64,000 nucleotides of DNA from Brumimicrobium sp964585545 (GTDB lineage: Bacteria; Bacteroidota; Bacteroidia; Flavobacteriales_D; Crocinitomicaceae): the NCBI GenBank assembly GCA_964585545.1, contig CAZPDT010000014.1:35958-99957 (forward strand), read 5' to 3'. The notes under the pieces were generated by a model, which made no database searches, had not been told where the DNA came from, and saw only the letters and a list, made by a program, of their open reading frames with translations. Position 1 is the stretch's first letter. Every line of letters starts with the position of its first letter. Below are positions 25,918-35,317 of the stretch, one piece after another. Both the position numbers and the translations under genes were made by a program.

Positions 25918-25933
25918 TGGCATAGGAATTGAA
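25918..25933 (+). promoter_or_regulatory. Sigma-54-like promoter candidate of dnaK
   Basis: TGGCATAGGAATTGAA resembles the sigma-54 consensus TGGCAC-N5-TTGCW, matching 13 or so of the fixed positions in order but lacking the -12 C. It lies 45 bp before dnaK and downstream of the inverted repeat. Confidence 0.3.
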
Positions 25934-25977
25934 CAATGCAAAATGAATTTGAATATAAAAATAGAAAAACAACAGAT

Positions 25978-27894
25978 ATGGGAAAAATAATTGGAATAGA
26001 CTTAGGAACTACCAACTCATGTGTTTCTGTAATGGAAGGGAATGAACCGGTAGTAATTACTAATGCAGAAGGAAAACGAACAACGCCATCAATCATTGCT
26101 TTCGTGGAAGGAGGTGAGCGGAAAATTGGAGATCCTGCAAAAAGACAGGCCATCACCAATCCAGAGCATACAGTTTCTTCTATTAAACGATTTATGGGTA
26201 GAACTTATGATGAAATTAAAAAAGAAACCGAAAGGGTTTCCTACCAAATCGTTAAAGGCGATAACAATACACCGAGGGTAAAGATTGACGACAGATCTTA
26301 TACACCACAAGAAATATCTGCTATGGTACTTCAGAAAATGAAAAAAACAGCAGAAGATTACTTGGGTCAGGATGTTTCGGAAGCAGTGATTACTGTTCCC
26401 GCATACTTTAACGACTCTCAACGTCAAGCAACAAAAGAAGCTGGAGAAATTGCTGGATTAAAAGTAAAACGAATTATTAATGAACCAACCGCAGCAGCTT
26501 TGGCTTATGGACTTGATAAAAAGAGTGTAGATCAAAAAATTGCTGTGTTTGACTTTGGAGGGGGTACTTTCGATATTTCTATCTTGGAATTAGGAGATGG
26601 TGTATTTGAAGTATTATCTACTGATGGGGATACACAATTAGGAGGTGATGATGTTGATGATACAGTCATTGATTGGTTGGCTGAGGAATTTAAAAAAGAT
26701 GAAGGTATTGATTTGAGAAAAGATCCAATGGCACTTCAAAGATTAAAGGAAGCCGCTGAAAAAGCAAAAATTGAATTGTCATCGTCTTCATCTACAGAGA
26801 TCAACTTGCCCTATATTATGCCTGTTGATGGCGTTCCAAAACACCTTGTAAGAACTTTGCAACGTTCTAAATTTGAACAATTAATCGGTGATATCGTGGA
26901 AAGAACAATTGCACCTTGTCGTTCTTCTTTAAAGAATGCTGATTTATCCACTTCCGATATTGATGAGGTGGTTTTAGTAGGAGGTTCAACACGTATCCCA
27001 ATGATTCAAGATGCAGTGAAGAATTTCTTTGGCAAAGACCCTTCAAAAGGAGTGAATCCAGATGAAGTCGTTGCAATTGGAGCGGCTATTCAAGGTGGTG
27101 TATTGACTGGAGAAGTAAAAGATGTTCTTTTATTAGATGTTACACCGCTTTCCCTTGGAATTGAAACAATGGGTGGTGTTATGACCAAATTAATTGATGC
27201 CAATACAACAATCCCTACCAAGAAAGCACAGGTGTTCTCTACGGCTGCAGACAATCAACCTTCCGTTGATATTCACGTGCTTCAAGGAGAGCGTTCAATG
27301 GCTACAGACAACAAGACATTGGGTAGATTTCAATTGACTGATATTCCACCAGCACCTAGAGGTACACCTCAAATTGAAGTAACCTTCGATATTGATGCCA
27401 ATGGAATTATGAATATTTCAGCAAAAGACAAAGGAACGGGGAAAGAACAATCAATTAAAATTGAAGCTTCTTCAGGATTAAGTGAAGAAGAAATCGAAAG
27501 AATGAAGAATGAGGCTGCAGCCAATGAAGAAGCTGATAAAGCCAAAAAAGAGGAGGTGGAAACATTGAACAAAGCAGATTCTCAAATCTTCCAAACCGAA
27601 CGTCAATTAAAAGAATACGGAGACAAAATTCCAGAAGAAAAGAAAAAGCCAATTGAAGATGCTTTAGCTGAATTGAAAACGGCTTATGAAGCAAAAGATG
27701 TAGCTAAAATTAAAACGGCTTCTGATCAATTGAATGAAGTATTCCAAGCTGCTTCACAAGAGATGTACCAACAACAAGAAGGTGCTCCAAACCAAGGCAG
27801 TACAGACCAAAGTGCAGACAGTTCAAATGGTGCAACGTCAGATGATGAAGTAACAGATGTTGATTTTGAAGAAGTAGAAGAAGACAAAAAATAA
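25978..27894 (+). CDS. dnaK: Chaperone protein DnaK (Hsp70)
   Basis: This 638-residue Hsp70 is complete: IGIDLGTTNSCV at the N-terminus, the AYFNDSQRQATKEAG and VFDFGGGTFD phosphate motifs, NEPTAAALAYG, and VGGSTRIP. The substrate-binding domain follows from about 385 and a helical lid after 500, with the acidic low-complexity tail ending FEEVEEDKK. The start MGKIIGIDL is chosen over an ATG 42 bp upstream that adds a non-conserved leader. No grpE or dnaJ is adjacent. A strong terminator follows. Confidence 0.97.
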   Translation: MGKIIGIDLGTTNSCVSVMEGNEPVVITNAEGKRTTPSIIAFVEGGERKIGDPAKRQAITNPEHTVSSIKRFMGRTYDEIKKETERVSYQIVKGDNNTPRVKIDDRSYTPQEISAMVLQKMKKTAEDYLGQDVSEAVITVPAYFNDSQRQATKEAGEIAGLKVKRIINEPTAAALAYGLDKKSVDQKIAVFDFGGGTFDISILELGDGVFEVLSTDGDTQLGGDDVDDTVIDWLAEEFKKDEGIDLRKDPMALQRLKEAAEKAKIELSSSSSTEINLPYIMPVDGVPKHLVRTLQRSKFEQLIGDIVERTIAPCRSSLKNADLSTSDIDEVVLVGGSTRIPMIQDAVKNFFGKDPSKGVNPDEVVAIGAAIQGGVLTGEVKDVLLLDVTPLSLGIETMGGVMTKLIDANTTIPTKKAQVFSTAADNQPSVDIHVLQGERSMATDNKTLGRFQLTDIPPAPRGTPQIEVTFDIDANGIMNISAKDKGTGKEQSIKIEASSGLSEEEIERMKNEAAANEEADKAKKEEVETLNKADSQIFQTERQLKEYGDKIPEEKKKPIEDALAELKTAYEAKDVAKIKTASDQLNEVFQAASQEMYQQQEGAPNQGSTDQSADSSNGATSDDEVTDVDFEEVEEDKK

Positions 27895-27920
27895 CATTGT
27901 GTTATTATAAAAAAGTGATG

Positions 27921-27953
27921 AAGAGGAGTTCGCAATGGACTCCTCTTTTTTTT
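27921..27953 (+). terminator. Rho-independent terminator of dnaK
   Basis: AAGAGGAGT (27921-27929) pairs with ACTCCTCTT (27939-27947) around a 9-bp loop, followed by a T run to 27953. Confidence 0.85.
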
Positions 27954-28055
27954 ATGATTGGGGAAATCGGGCATGAGGCAAATACGAATGGAAGAATTAT
28001 GAATTAAGGAATTTATCAATTGGGGAATGGAGATTATTCATTAAAAAAATCTCAC

Positions 28056-28063
28056 TACATTTG
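28056..28063 (+). promoter_or_regulatory. Candidate -7 promoter element of prfC
   Basis: TACATTTG matches TAnnTTTG, 50 bp before the chosen prfC start and just after the dnaK terminator. Confidence 0.4.
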
Positions 28064-28113
28064 CATTCCATAAAAAAAGGAAATTCTAATTGTCCAATAA
28101 TCTTCTAAAATTT

Positions 28114-29712
28114 ATGACAAATCAAGCAGAAATAAAAAAAAGGCGCACATTTGGTATCATTGCCCATCCTGATGCTGGAAAGACAACACTTACAGAAAAA
28201 CTGCTTTTGTTTGGAGGCGCGATTCAAACTGCTGGTGCGGTTAAGAGTAATAAAATTAAAAAAACGGCTACTTCTGACTTTATGGAAATAGAAAAACAAC
28301 GTGGAATTTCCGTTGCTACATCCGTAATGGCTTTTGATTATAAAGGAAAGCACATTAATATTTTAGATACCCCTGGACACAAAGACTTTGCTGAGGACAC
28401 CTATAGAACATTAACAGCTGTAGATAGCGTAATTTTAGTTATTGACAACGCCAATGGTGTAGAGAGTCAGACTGAAAAATTAATGGAAGTCTGCCGGATG
28501 CGCTCTACTCCTGTAATTGTCTTTATCAACAAGATGGATCGATTCGGAAAAGACCCAATGGATTTATTGGATGAAATTGAATCCAAACTCGACATCAAGG
28601 TTCGACCTTTGGCTTGGCCTATTGGTATGGGAGATGATTTCAAAGGTGTATACAATATGTACACTCATGAATTAAGTCTATTTCATGGGAACAAAACTAA
28701 AATAAGTGATGAGCTTTACAAGTTCAAAGACATCAATGAAAAGTTGCTCGATGAGATTATTGGAGAAGACAATGCAGCAGAACTCAGAGAAGAGGTAGAA
28801 CTAATTGATGGAGTTTATGACAGCTTTAATCAAGAAGACTATTTAAGTGGGGAGGTTGCGCCAGTATTCTTTGGAAGTGCAGTAAATAATTTTGGAGTTA
28901 GAGAATTGCTCGATACCTTTATTGACATTTCTCCCGCTCCTCAAGGCAGAGAAACAGACAAAAGCTTTGTAGATCCCTATGATCCAAAATTTTCTGGTTT
29001 TGTTTTTAAAATACATGCCAATTTAGACCCTAAACACAGGGATCGGATTGCTTTCTTACGTATTGTTTCAGGAAAATTTGAACGCAATACCTTTTATAAG
29101 CTTGTCCGGAAAGATAAAAAATTCAAATTTTCTAATCCTACTTCCTTTATGGCAAAGGATAAAAGCATTGTAGAAGAAGCATTTCCTGGAGATGTTATCG
29201 GTTTGTATGATACAGGTAACTTTAAAATTGGAGATTCACTCACAGAAGGGAAAAATTTTAACTTCATAGGTATTCCCTCTTTTTCTCCCGAATTTTTCCA
29301 AGAATTGCGCAATGACGACCCCATGAAGTCAAAACAGTTGGAGAAAGGGATTCGTCAATTAATGGATGAAGGAGTCGCACAATTATTTATTCAGCAACCT
29401 GGAAACAGAAAAATTATTGGTACGGTTGGTCAACTTCAATTTGATGTTATTCTTTATCGTCTGTTGCATGAATATGGGGCAAAATGTTCTTTTACACCAA
29501 TGAATTATCATAAAGCATGTTGGATTACCTCAGAAAAACCAGAAGCATTGGATAAGTTTATAAAGGCCAAAACAGGAAGTATTGTTAAGGACAAAGACGA
29601 AAATCTTGTCTTCTTAGCTGAAACCCCTTTCTTATTGAGTATGGCAGAAAAAGATTATCCAAAAATTACTTTTCATAAAACCTCTGAATTTAAGGTGAAA
29701 GATAAGGTTTGA
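28114..29712 (+). CDS. prfC: Peptide chain release factor 3
   Basis: This 532-residue translational GTPase recycles release factors 1 and 2 from the ribosome. GTPase motifs are G1 AHPDAGKTT, G3 DTPGHKD and G4 NKMD. The RF3-specific SDFMEIEKQRGISVATSVM segment distinguishes it from EF-G, and the domain III region GTVGQLQFDVILYRL is also RF3-like. I chose the ATG at 28114 rather than a TTG 24 bp upstream. It stands alone between terminators. Confidence 0.95.
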   Translation: MTNQAEIKKRRTFGIIAHPDAGKTTLTEKLLLFGGAIQTAGAVKSNKIKKTATSDFMEIEKQRGISVATSVMAFDYKGKHINILDTPGHKDFAEDTYRTLTAVDSVILVIDNANGVESQTEKLMEVCRMRSTPVIVFINKMDRFGKDPMDLLDEIESKLDIKVRPLAWPIGMGDDFKGVYNMYTHELSLFHGNKTKISDELYKFKDINEKLLDEIIGEDNAAELREEVELIDGVYDSFNQEDYLSGEVAPVFFGSAVNNFGVRELLDTFIDISPAPQGRETDKSFVDPYDPKFSGFVFKIHANLDPKHRDRIAFLRIVSGKFERNTFYKLVRKDKKFKFSNPTSFMAKDKSIVEEAFPGDVIGLYDTGNFKIGDSLTEGKNFNFIGIPSFSPEFFQELRNDDPMKSKQLEKGIRQLMDEGVAQLFIQQPGNRKIIGTVGQLQFDVILYRLLHEYGAKCSFTPMNYHKACWITSEKPEALDKFIKAKTGSIVKDKDENLVFLAETPFLLSMAEKDYPKITFHKTSEFKVKDKV

Positions 29713-29783
29713 TTTTTTCCTTAATAAAAAAAAGGCTATTCAAATTGAAAAGCCCTTCAGTTTTTAATTTATATAAATTCGTT

Positions 29784-30005
29784 CTATTTCTTTGCTTTTG
29801 CTTCTTTTTTGTTCAGCCATTTATCATTCTTTAGCTCTCCCAAAACAGTAACATCTTTAATTCTTTTGTAATTCTCAATAGCCAAAAGCATTTCTTCTTT
29901 AGAATCCCTTCTAATCTTTATTCCATTCGCTCGAGATCCTTCATTCCTCACTTCTATATAAAATCCATCTTTAAGTTTGGCTGGTCTTGTTGGCGGTCTA
30001 CCCAT
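29784..30005 (-). CDS. Small conserved basic protein
   Basis: This encodes 73 residues (MGRPPTRPAKLKDGFYIEVRN...), rich in Lys and Arg and without a signal peptide. The start has the look of an AT-hook-like GRPPTRPAK patch, and the centre KRIKDVTVLGELKNDKW is helical. I know similar short proteins from Bacteroidota but not their function; DNA or RNA binding is only suggested by charge. A -7 motif (TAGTTTTG on the minus strand, 30031-30038) lies 26 bp upstream, which supports expression. Confidence 0.7.
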   Translation of the reverse strand: MGRPPTRPAKLKDGFYIEVRNEGSRANGIKIRRDSKEEMLLAIENYKRIKDVTVLGELKNDKWLNKKEAKAKK

Positions 30006-30455
30006 AATCCAATATTAATTTTTACTATTTCAAAACTAGGATTTTCCTAATTTTTACTAAGATAGTCTAAAACATAAATATATCCTAATTTTAGACTAAA
30101 AATCCACCTTAAATTTTAAAAATTTTAAAAGAATTAACATTTATCCCGTTGCAGAATGAAATTACGGAAGGCATCCATTAAAAGGAACTGGAGAGTACCG
30201 TGGGAAGCTGGTTGTATGAAATGAATCTGAAGAATTTATAGCGCTAATAACAAATCATTTCTCTATCCCTAACAAATCATTAAACAACTTATTGTCAAAG
30301 CTTTAGATAAAAAATGAAATAATTTGCCTAATTTCTGGTATCTATTCTCTATAAAAATACGTATTATTAGAAAATTGATTTGTTAAAACAGACATTTTTG
30401 GGCTTAGGCATGGTTCTTGAACTCAAAATTGTAAATTGGTAAAAAAAATGAAATT
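30006..30455. other. Intergenic region without a recognisable gene
   Basis: The left 30 bp hold the promoter of the small basic protein. Around 30150-30230 base composition rises in G, and one frame reads GTGEYRGKLVV before a stop, which could be a scrap of a lost gene or element. The rest is A/T-rich with no further features. Confidence 0.4.
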
Positions 30456-31238
30456 ATGAAGAATTTACTTACAGCTATTATTGTATTATTTGTTTCAACA
30501 ACGCTATACTCACAAAAATCCTACGAAGATTTACTCATCTTAAAAGCGGATGGTAATTGGGATAAATTGATTAAAACTTCTGAAAAATATACGTTAAGTA
30601 ATAAAACGGAGAAAGATCCTGTACCCTATTACTATCTTTCTTATGGTCTATACAAAATATCATTTCAAGCCGATCGAGATGAGAAGTACAAAAATGCGTA
30701 CAAGGCTTCATTTACTGCTATGAGTAAAATGCTTAGATATGATGAATCTGGAAGTGTACAAGAAAAGTATGGAGAATTTGTGAGCGAATTGAAATTATCG
30801 CTTTTGGAAATTATCCAAAATGAATTGGGCAATGATGACTACCGAAGAGCATTTGGTTGGGCAATGCGCTTTTATAAATTTGGAAGAGATTATATACCTG
30901 CCTATTTCTTAGATGGTGCGCTTCGTGCCAGAAAAGGTGACAATTCTACAGCCCGAACAAAATGGGAAGTAGGTCGTGCTTTATTGGAACCAGATGATGA
31001 GAATGTGAGAAATAGTGTTGCGCAAGGAATTCGAAGAAGAATGAATCCTGAAAAACGGGACATTAAGCAATGGAGTGCTGCCGACAAAAAGATTTTTATG
31101 GTTGCACTTTATCAATCGGCTTTGGTACTCAAAGAAAACCTTCAACCAGATAGGGCAAAGGATTTCATGAATATAGGAGCGCCTTACTTTGAGGATAACG
31201 AAACTTGGAATGCATATTACGATGAAATTGTAAATTAA
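30456..31238 (+). CDS. Secreted TPR-like protein of unknown function
   Basis: This 260-residue protein has a signal peptide MKNLLTAIIVLFVSTTLYSQ. The mature part is helical and charged, with TPR-like pairs such as YYYLSYGLYKI and AYFLDGALRARKGDNSTART, an arrangement common in Bacteroidota periplasmic scaffolds. No named family is recognised. It has no close neighbours on the same strand. Three downstream repeat elements occupy the following gap. Confidence 0.75.
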   Translation: MKNLLTAIIVLFVSTTLYSQKSYEDLLILKADGNWDKLIKTSEKYTLSNKTEKDPVPYYYLSYGLYKISFQADRDEKYKNAYKASFTAMSKMLRYDESGSVQEKYGEFVSELKLSLLEIIQNELGNDDYRRAFGWAMRFYKFGRDYIPAYFLDGALRARKGDNSTARTKWEVGRALLEPDDENVRNSVAQGIRRRMNPEKRDIKQWSAADKKIFMVALYQSALVLKENLQPDRAKDFMNIGAPYFEDNETWNAYYDEIVN

Positions 31239-31581
31239 CCCGAACTATTAACTGCGTTGAGCTCGCAAGCTCGGTTCATAGGTTTTCGGAATGAAAAGAT
31301 AAAATGGCAGTAAGTATTGAGGGAAGACTATAGATATTTGTGCATAAACCTTCCCTCTCTCTGTCTCTCTCTGTTTCGGTGTGTATTTTTACCAAAAATC
31401 ATGACATAATTCTCCTTATGAATATACTAAGCGTAAAAGTGAGTTATTTTATGTTACGAAAGACCTCTGTCTTGGAATGCGGGTTAAATGCTTTTGCCAA
31501 AAAAACAGTGGAATTTTCTGCATTTGAAAAATAAGATTAATTTTGTTGCTTTAGTCTTAGAAATAAGAATTGTAAAGTTTA
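31239..31581. other. Repeat-rich intergenic region
   Basis: It holds the string TTAACCCGAACTATT (31235-31249, also at 47887-47901), a GAGCTCGCAAGCTC hairpin with CGGTTCAT (31259-31280, similar to 61853-61874), a CT-rich simple repeat near 31350-31377, the second 40-bp repeat (31447-31486), and a -7 motif TAATTTTG at 31537-31544 for the next gene. No protein-coding gene is supported. Confidence 0.6.
31447..31486 (+). repeat. Interspersed 40-bp repeat, copy 2
   Basis: This matches 2560-2599, with the 19-mer TGTCTTGGAATGCGGGTTA identical and the same distance to the TTTTATGT block. Confidence 0.6.
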
Positions 31582-31905
31582 ATGATAAAACAGGTTTTAA
31601 CATATTGTATCCTTCTCAATTTCTTTTTGATTCTTTCGCCTCGAACGATTTGGCATAGTCACGATGCTACTTCTCAAACAAGTGAGCACCATAAAGACCA
31701 TAAAAATCTACCTGCTCACCAACACGATGATTGTTATTTGTGTACTTTCTCCTTGCAACCTGCATTGACGCCAACCTTTTTAAAAGTTATTGCTCCTCAG
31801 TTGGATTATTTTATTCCAGTACCAATACAAAACCCTTTGCACCTTATAGAAGTACAACTATATTTTAGTTTGCGCGCCCCTCCTTTTGATACGGACTTAT
31901 GTTGA
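31582..31905 (+). CDS. His-rich secreted protein, probable metal handling
   Basis: This 107-residue protein has an N-terminal hydrophobic signal (MIKQVLTYCILLNFFLIL), then histidine clusters (WHSHD, EHHKDHK, AHQHDD) followed by CYLC, and ends FSLRAPPFDTDLC. The SLRAPP ending and the His/Cys pattern resemble DUF2946-like proteins found beside metal-uptake TonB receptors. It likely binds a transition metal. The TonB-dependent receptor follows 119 bp downstream, supporting a joint role. Confidence 0.7.
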   Translation: MIKQVLTYCILLNFFLILSPRTIWHSHDATSQTSEHHKDHKNLPAHQHDDCYLCTFSLQPALTPTFLKVIAPQLDYFIPVPIQNPLHLIEVQLYFSLRAPPFDTDLC

Positions 31906-32024
31906 TTGACTCCCTCAATCAACTTTCACAATTTAAAATAAATTTGATGTTCAATCCTTCCACCCAAACATCACTGTAGAGGAATTGAGCTCAAAATCAA
32001 TATTCATCGTATCAATTATTTATA

Positions 32025-34268
32025 ATGTTAAAGTATTTTATTTTTTCTTTGCTTCTTACGTTTGGAGTACAAGGTTCTGCACAATCTATACAAGGTATTG
32101 TTAAAGACAAGTCAACCAATAAACCACTGCCCTACGCTAAAATCACGTTACCCGACTTCAGTACGGGAGCCATCTGTGATGAACAGGGAAAGTTTGAAGT
32201 TCAAGGAAAGTTCCCCGAAGAAGTTTTGATTCGGGTATCATTAATTGGCTATAAAACCATCGAAAAAAGAGTATTATCTTCAGATGATCTTCTCTTTTTA
32301 ATTGAACCTATACACATTAACCTCAACTTTGATGAAGTCACTGTATCAGCATCAAAGGATGAACTCAAACGCAACAGCGTAAGTCATGTTGAATTGAAGT
32401 CCATCCAATCCATTAATAAACTCCCAAAGTCCAGTTTAGGAAACATGCTTGAGCGTTTACCCGGTGTATACAATTTATCGACTGGCCCTGGGATTTCAAA
32501 GCCGGTTATACGTGGTTTGCAAGGCACACGGGTCGTAACTTTATTAAACGGCACCCGAATGGAAGGTCAGCAATGGGGGGGCGACCATGGAATGGGCATC
32601 AGCGAATTAGGTATAGGCACCATCGAAGTCTTAAAAGGACCAGCGTCTTTGCAATATGGTGCTGACGCCCTTGGAGGGGTGCTCTATTTATCGAATGAGG
32701 ACTTTAGTAAGCAAGGACACCACAAGATTACCGCTTCTTCCATGTTTGAAAGCAATACTATGGGAACAATTAACACATTACTTTATAACGGATCTGCCAA
32801 AAGCATCAACATTTTAGTTGGTGGTCGATTCGCATCCCATGCAGATTATCAAACTCCAAATAAAAAATATGTTCTCAACACAAGGTTTCAAGACCAAAGT
32901 GCTAAACTCGCATTGAGCTGGCACAAAGGAAGGTGGGTGAGTAATTTACGTTATGATTGGTCTTCAAGTTTTCTGGGTATCCCCGGGGAGATGGAAGAAG
33001 ACAATGGAGTCTCCTCAAATTTCCTAACCGACAAGCAAGTGAGAAAAGTCAATTTACCCAAGCAACATCTTTCCAATCATATAGCTTCATGGGAAAATAA
33101 ATTTGTACTTAACAAACACACCTTAACGCTATTGACCTCATTTACGATGAATAAATTGATTGAATATGGTGATAACGAGACCATTCCTGAAATGGAAATT
33201 AACACATACAATATTCCTTATAAATTCAATGTAGAAACGCGACTAAAACACCATTTTACCTTAAATTATGGACTTCAAGGCATGTATTTGGTTCAAAAAA
33301 ACGGAACAACTGCTGAGGAACGTTTGCTCCCCGATGCTAATCAAATCAACAATGGGCTTTACTTTATTTCCTCATGGGATAAAAAGAAATGGAAACTACA
33401 AGGAGGTGTTCGCGGCGACATACGTTCTATAGATACCCAAGAAGATTTCAAGTTTACAAAACCTTTTTCTAACACATATACAGGGTTTAATTTTTCACTT
33501 GGCGCCAATTATTCTATTTCTGACCGCCACATCTTAAGAATCAATGCCACATCGGGTTACCGCATTCCTCATTTGACCGAATTGCTTTCAGATGGTGTAC
33601 ACGAAGGAACGTTTCGTTATGAAAAAGGAGACACTGGACTGACCACCGAAAAAGCTTTACAACTGGATATTGCCTATGAATTTAAAGGCGAGCATTTGTC
33701 TTTGGTGGCCAATCCTTTTATCAGTGAAATTATAGACTATATCCACATTCAACAACAAGACGAGTTTATTAATGGTATACAAGTATTTCAGTACAAGCAA
33801 TCAAAAACTCCTGTCACCCAAACTGGTGCAGATTTAGGCATTCACTGGCATCCCCATTTCGCCCACTTTTTTCATTTCGAAAGTACATTCTCTTATTTAA
33901 CTGTCTTGTCGAAAAACAACAGCCAATTCTCTCTAATTCCACAACCAAGATGGACCAATTCAATTATTGCACGATTTAAAATGGAAAGCCTATTTAAAAT
34001 GGACAATATTGTACTCCAATACAATTATTACCTGCCCCAAAAAGAGGTTTCTCAGTTTGAAACACCTTCTGTTGATTTTAGCGTTTTGGACTTGGGTATA
34101 CAATTCTCAATAGGCGGTGCTGTTCCATTAAAGCTAAAGGTAGGTGTAAGAAATTTGACAAACTCAAGCTATATCAATCATCTTTCAAGATTAAAGCCAA
34201 TGGGTATTCAAAATCCAGGGCGGTCTTATTATGCTAAATTGATTATGAATCTCAAGTATAAACAGTAA
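32025..34268 (+). CDS. TonB-dependent receptor with carboxypeptidase-regulatory-like N-terminal domain
   Basis: This 747-residue outer-membrane receptor has a signal peptide (MLKYFIFSLLLTFGVQGSAQ). A CarboxypepD-regulatory-like domain spans about 20-110 (GIVKDKSTNKPLPYAKI). A plug domain spans about 115-235 (LERLPGVYNLSTGPGISKP, then GTRMEGQQWGGDHG), and a 22-stranded barrel ends in a C-terminal aromatic-containing strand. The QQWGGDHG box is common in receptors of the ZnuD-like metal class. With the His-rich gene upstream, zinc or copper uptake is the best inference; the substrate is unproven. Confidence 0.88.
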   Translation: MLKYFIFSLLLTFGVQGSAQSIQGIVKDKSTNKPLPYAKITLPDFSTGAICDEQGKFEVQGKFPEEVLIRVSLIGYKTIEKRVLSSDDLLFLIEPIHINLNFDEVTVSASKDELKRNSVSHVELKSIQSINKLPKSSLGNMLERLPGVYNLSTGPGISKPVIRGLQGTRVVTLLNGTRMEGQQWGGDHGMGISELGIGTIEVLKGPASLQYGADALGGVLYLSNEDFSKQGHHKITASSMFESNTMGTINTLLYNGSAKSINILVGGRFASHADYQTPNKKYVLNTRFQDQSAKLALSWHKGRWVSNLRYDWSSSFLGIPGEMEEDNGVSSNFLTDKQVRKVNLPKQHLSNHIASWENKFVLNKHTLTLLTSFTMNKLIEYGDNETIPEMEINTYNIPYKFNVETRLKHHFTLNYGLQGMYLVQKNGTTAEERLLPDANQINNGLYFISSWDKKKWKLQGGVRGDIRSIDTQEDFKFTKPFSNTYTGFNFSLGANYSISDRHILRINATSGYRIPHLTELLSDGVHEGTFRYEKGDTGLTTEKALQLDIAYEFKGEHLSLVANPFISEIIDYIHIQQQDEFINGIQVFQYKQSKTPVTQTGADLGIHWHPHFAHFFHFESTFSYLTVLSKNNSQFSLIPQPRWTNSIIARFKMESLFKMDNIVLQYNYYLPQKEVSQFETPSVDFSVLDLGIQFSIGGAVPLKLKVGVRNLTNSSYINHLSRLKPMGIQNPGRSYYAKLIMNLKYKQ

Positions 34269-34417
34269 TTTTTTGTGCATGGTCAACAAAAGGAAGCAAC
34301 ACAAAATCTGAATTTTACAATGAATATTCAAATATTCTCTTTAAACTTGTTTGATTAAAATCAATGCACAACAGAAAGTATGTCAATCATCAATAGGCAA
34401 AAATTACAATCTATACT

Positions 34418-35314
34418 ATGGATAAAATACTAGAAATTAGCCATCTTACGAAAAAATTTAAGAAATTAACTGCTGTTCAAGACTTAAATTTGTCGGTTGA
34501 AAAGGGCAATGTTTATGGGCTTCTAGGGCCAAACGGAAGCGGGAAGTCCACAACATTAGGAATGATTTTAAATGTCATTAATCCAACCTCGGGCACTTGG
34601 CGGTGGTTTGGAAAAGAACATACAATTGATTCTTTAAAGAAAGTAGGTGCCATCATTGAAAGTCCAAACTTCTATCCTTACTTGTCTGCGCAAAAAAATC
34701 TAGAAATTGTAGCACAAATAAAAGGGGTTGCGTATTCAAAAATTGATGAGAAGTTAAAACTTGTAGGAATGTATGACCGCAAAGACAATAAATTTTCTAC
34801 ATACTCTCTTGGGATGAAACAGCGCCTGGCAATCGCCTCTGCTATGTTAAATGATCCTTACGTTTTAATTTTAGACGAGCCCACCAATGGTTTGGATCCA
34901 CAAGGAATTATTCAGATTCGTGGCATTATCCAAAAAATTGCAGCAAGTGGAACAACAATCATTTTAGCCAGTCATCTTTTAGATGAAGTGGAGAAAGTTT
35001 GCTCCCACGTTGTAATCATAGAAAATGGGAAAACGCTTTACAACGGCCGTGTCGACAGTATGACAGCCAGTTTTGGTTATTTTGAATTGTCGGCTAAAAA
35101 CAACAATTTACTTATAGAAACACTTCAATCGCTTCCTTCTTTTGAAAGTATTTCGGAAAAGAACAACCAAATAAAAGCCATTTTAGCAGAAGATTTAAGT
35201 GCAGAAGCACTCAATAAATTACTTTTTGAAAAAGGCATTGTCTTGAATCATTTGGTAAAACGAAAAGAGAGTCTTGAAACCCAATTTTTACAAATTACTC
35301 AAAAGAACAATTAG
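34418..35314 (+). CDS. ABC transporter ATP-binding protein
   Basis: This 298-residue ATPase has Walker A GPNGSGKST, the signature YSLGMKQR, Walker B VLILDEP and the switch His in ILASHLLDEV. The C-terminal 80 residues are typical of drug/antibiotic or ABC-2-type exporters. The permease gene follows after 3 bp. The substrate cannot be read from sequence. Confidence 0.93.
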   Translation: MDKILEISHLTKKFKKLTAVQDLNLSVEKGNVYGLLGPNGSGKSTTLGMILNVINPTSGTWRWFGKEHTIDSLKKVGAIIESPNFYPYLSAQKNLEIVAQIKGVAYSKIDEKLKLVGMYDRKDNKFSTYSLGMKQRLAIASAMLNDPYVLILDEPTNGLDPQGIIQIRGIIQKIAASGTTIILASHLLDEVEKVCSHVVIIENGKTLYNGRVDSMTASFGYFELSAKNNNLLIETLQSLPSFESISEKNNQIKAILAEDLSAEALNKLLFEKGIVLNHLVKRKESLETQFLQITQKNN

Positions 35315-35317
35315 AAC

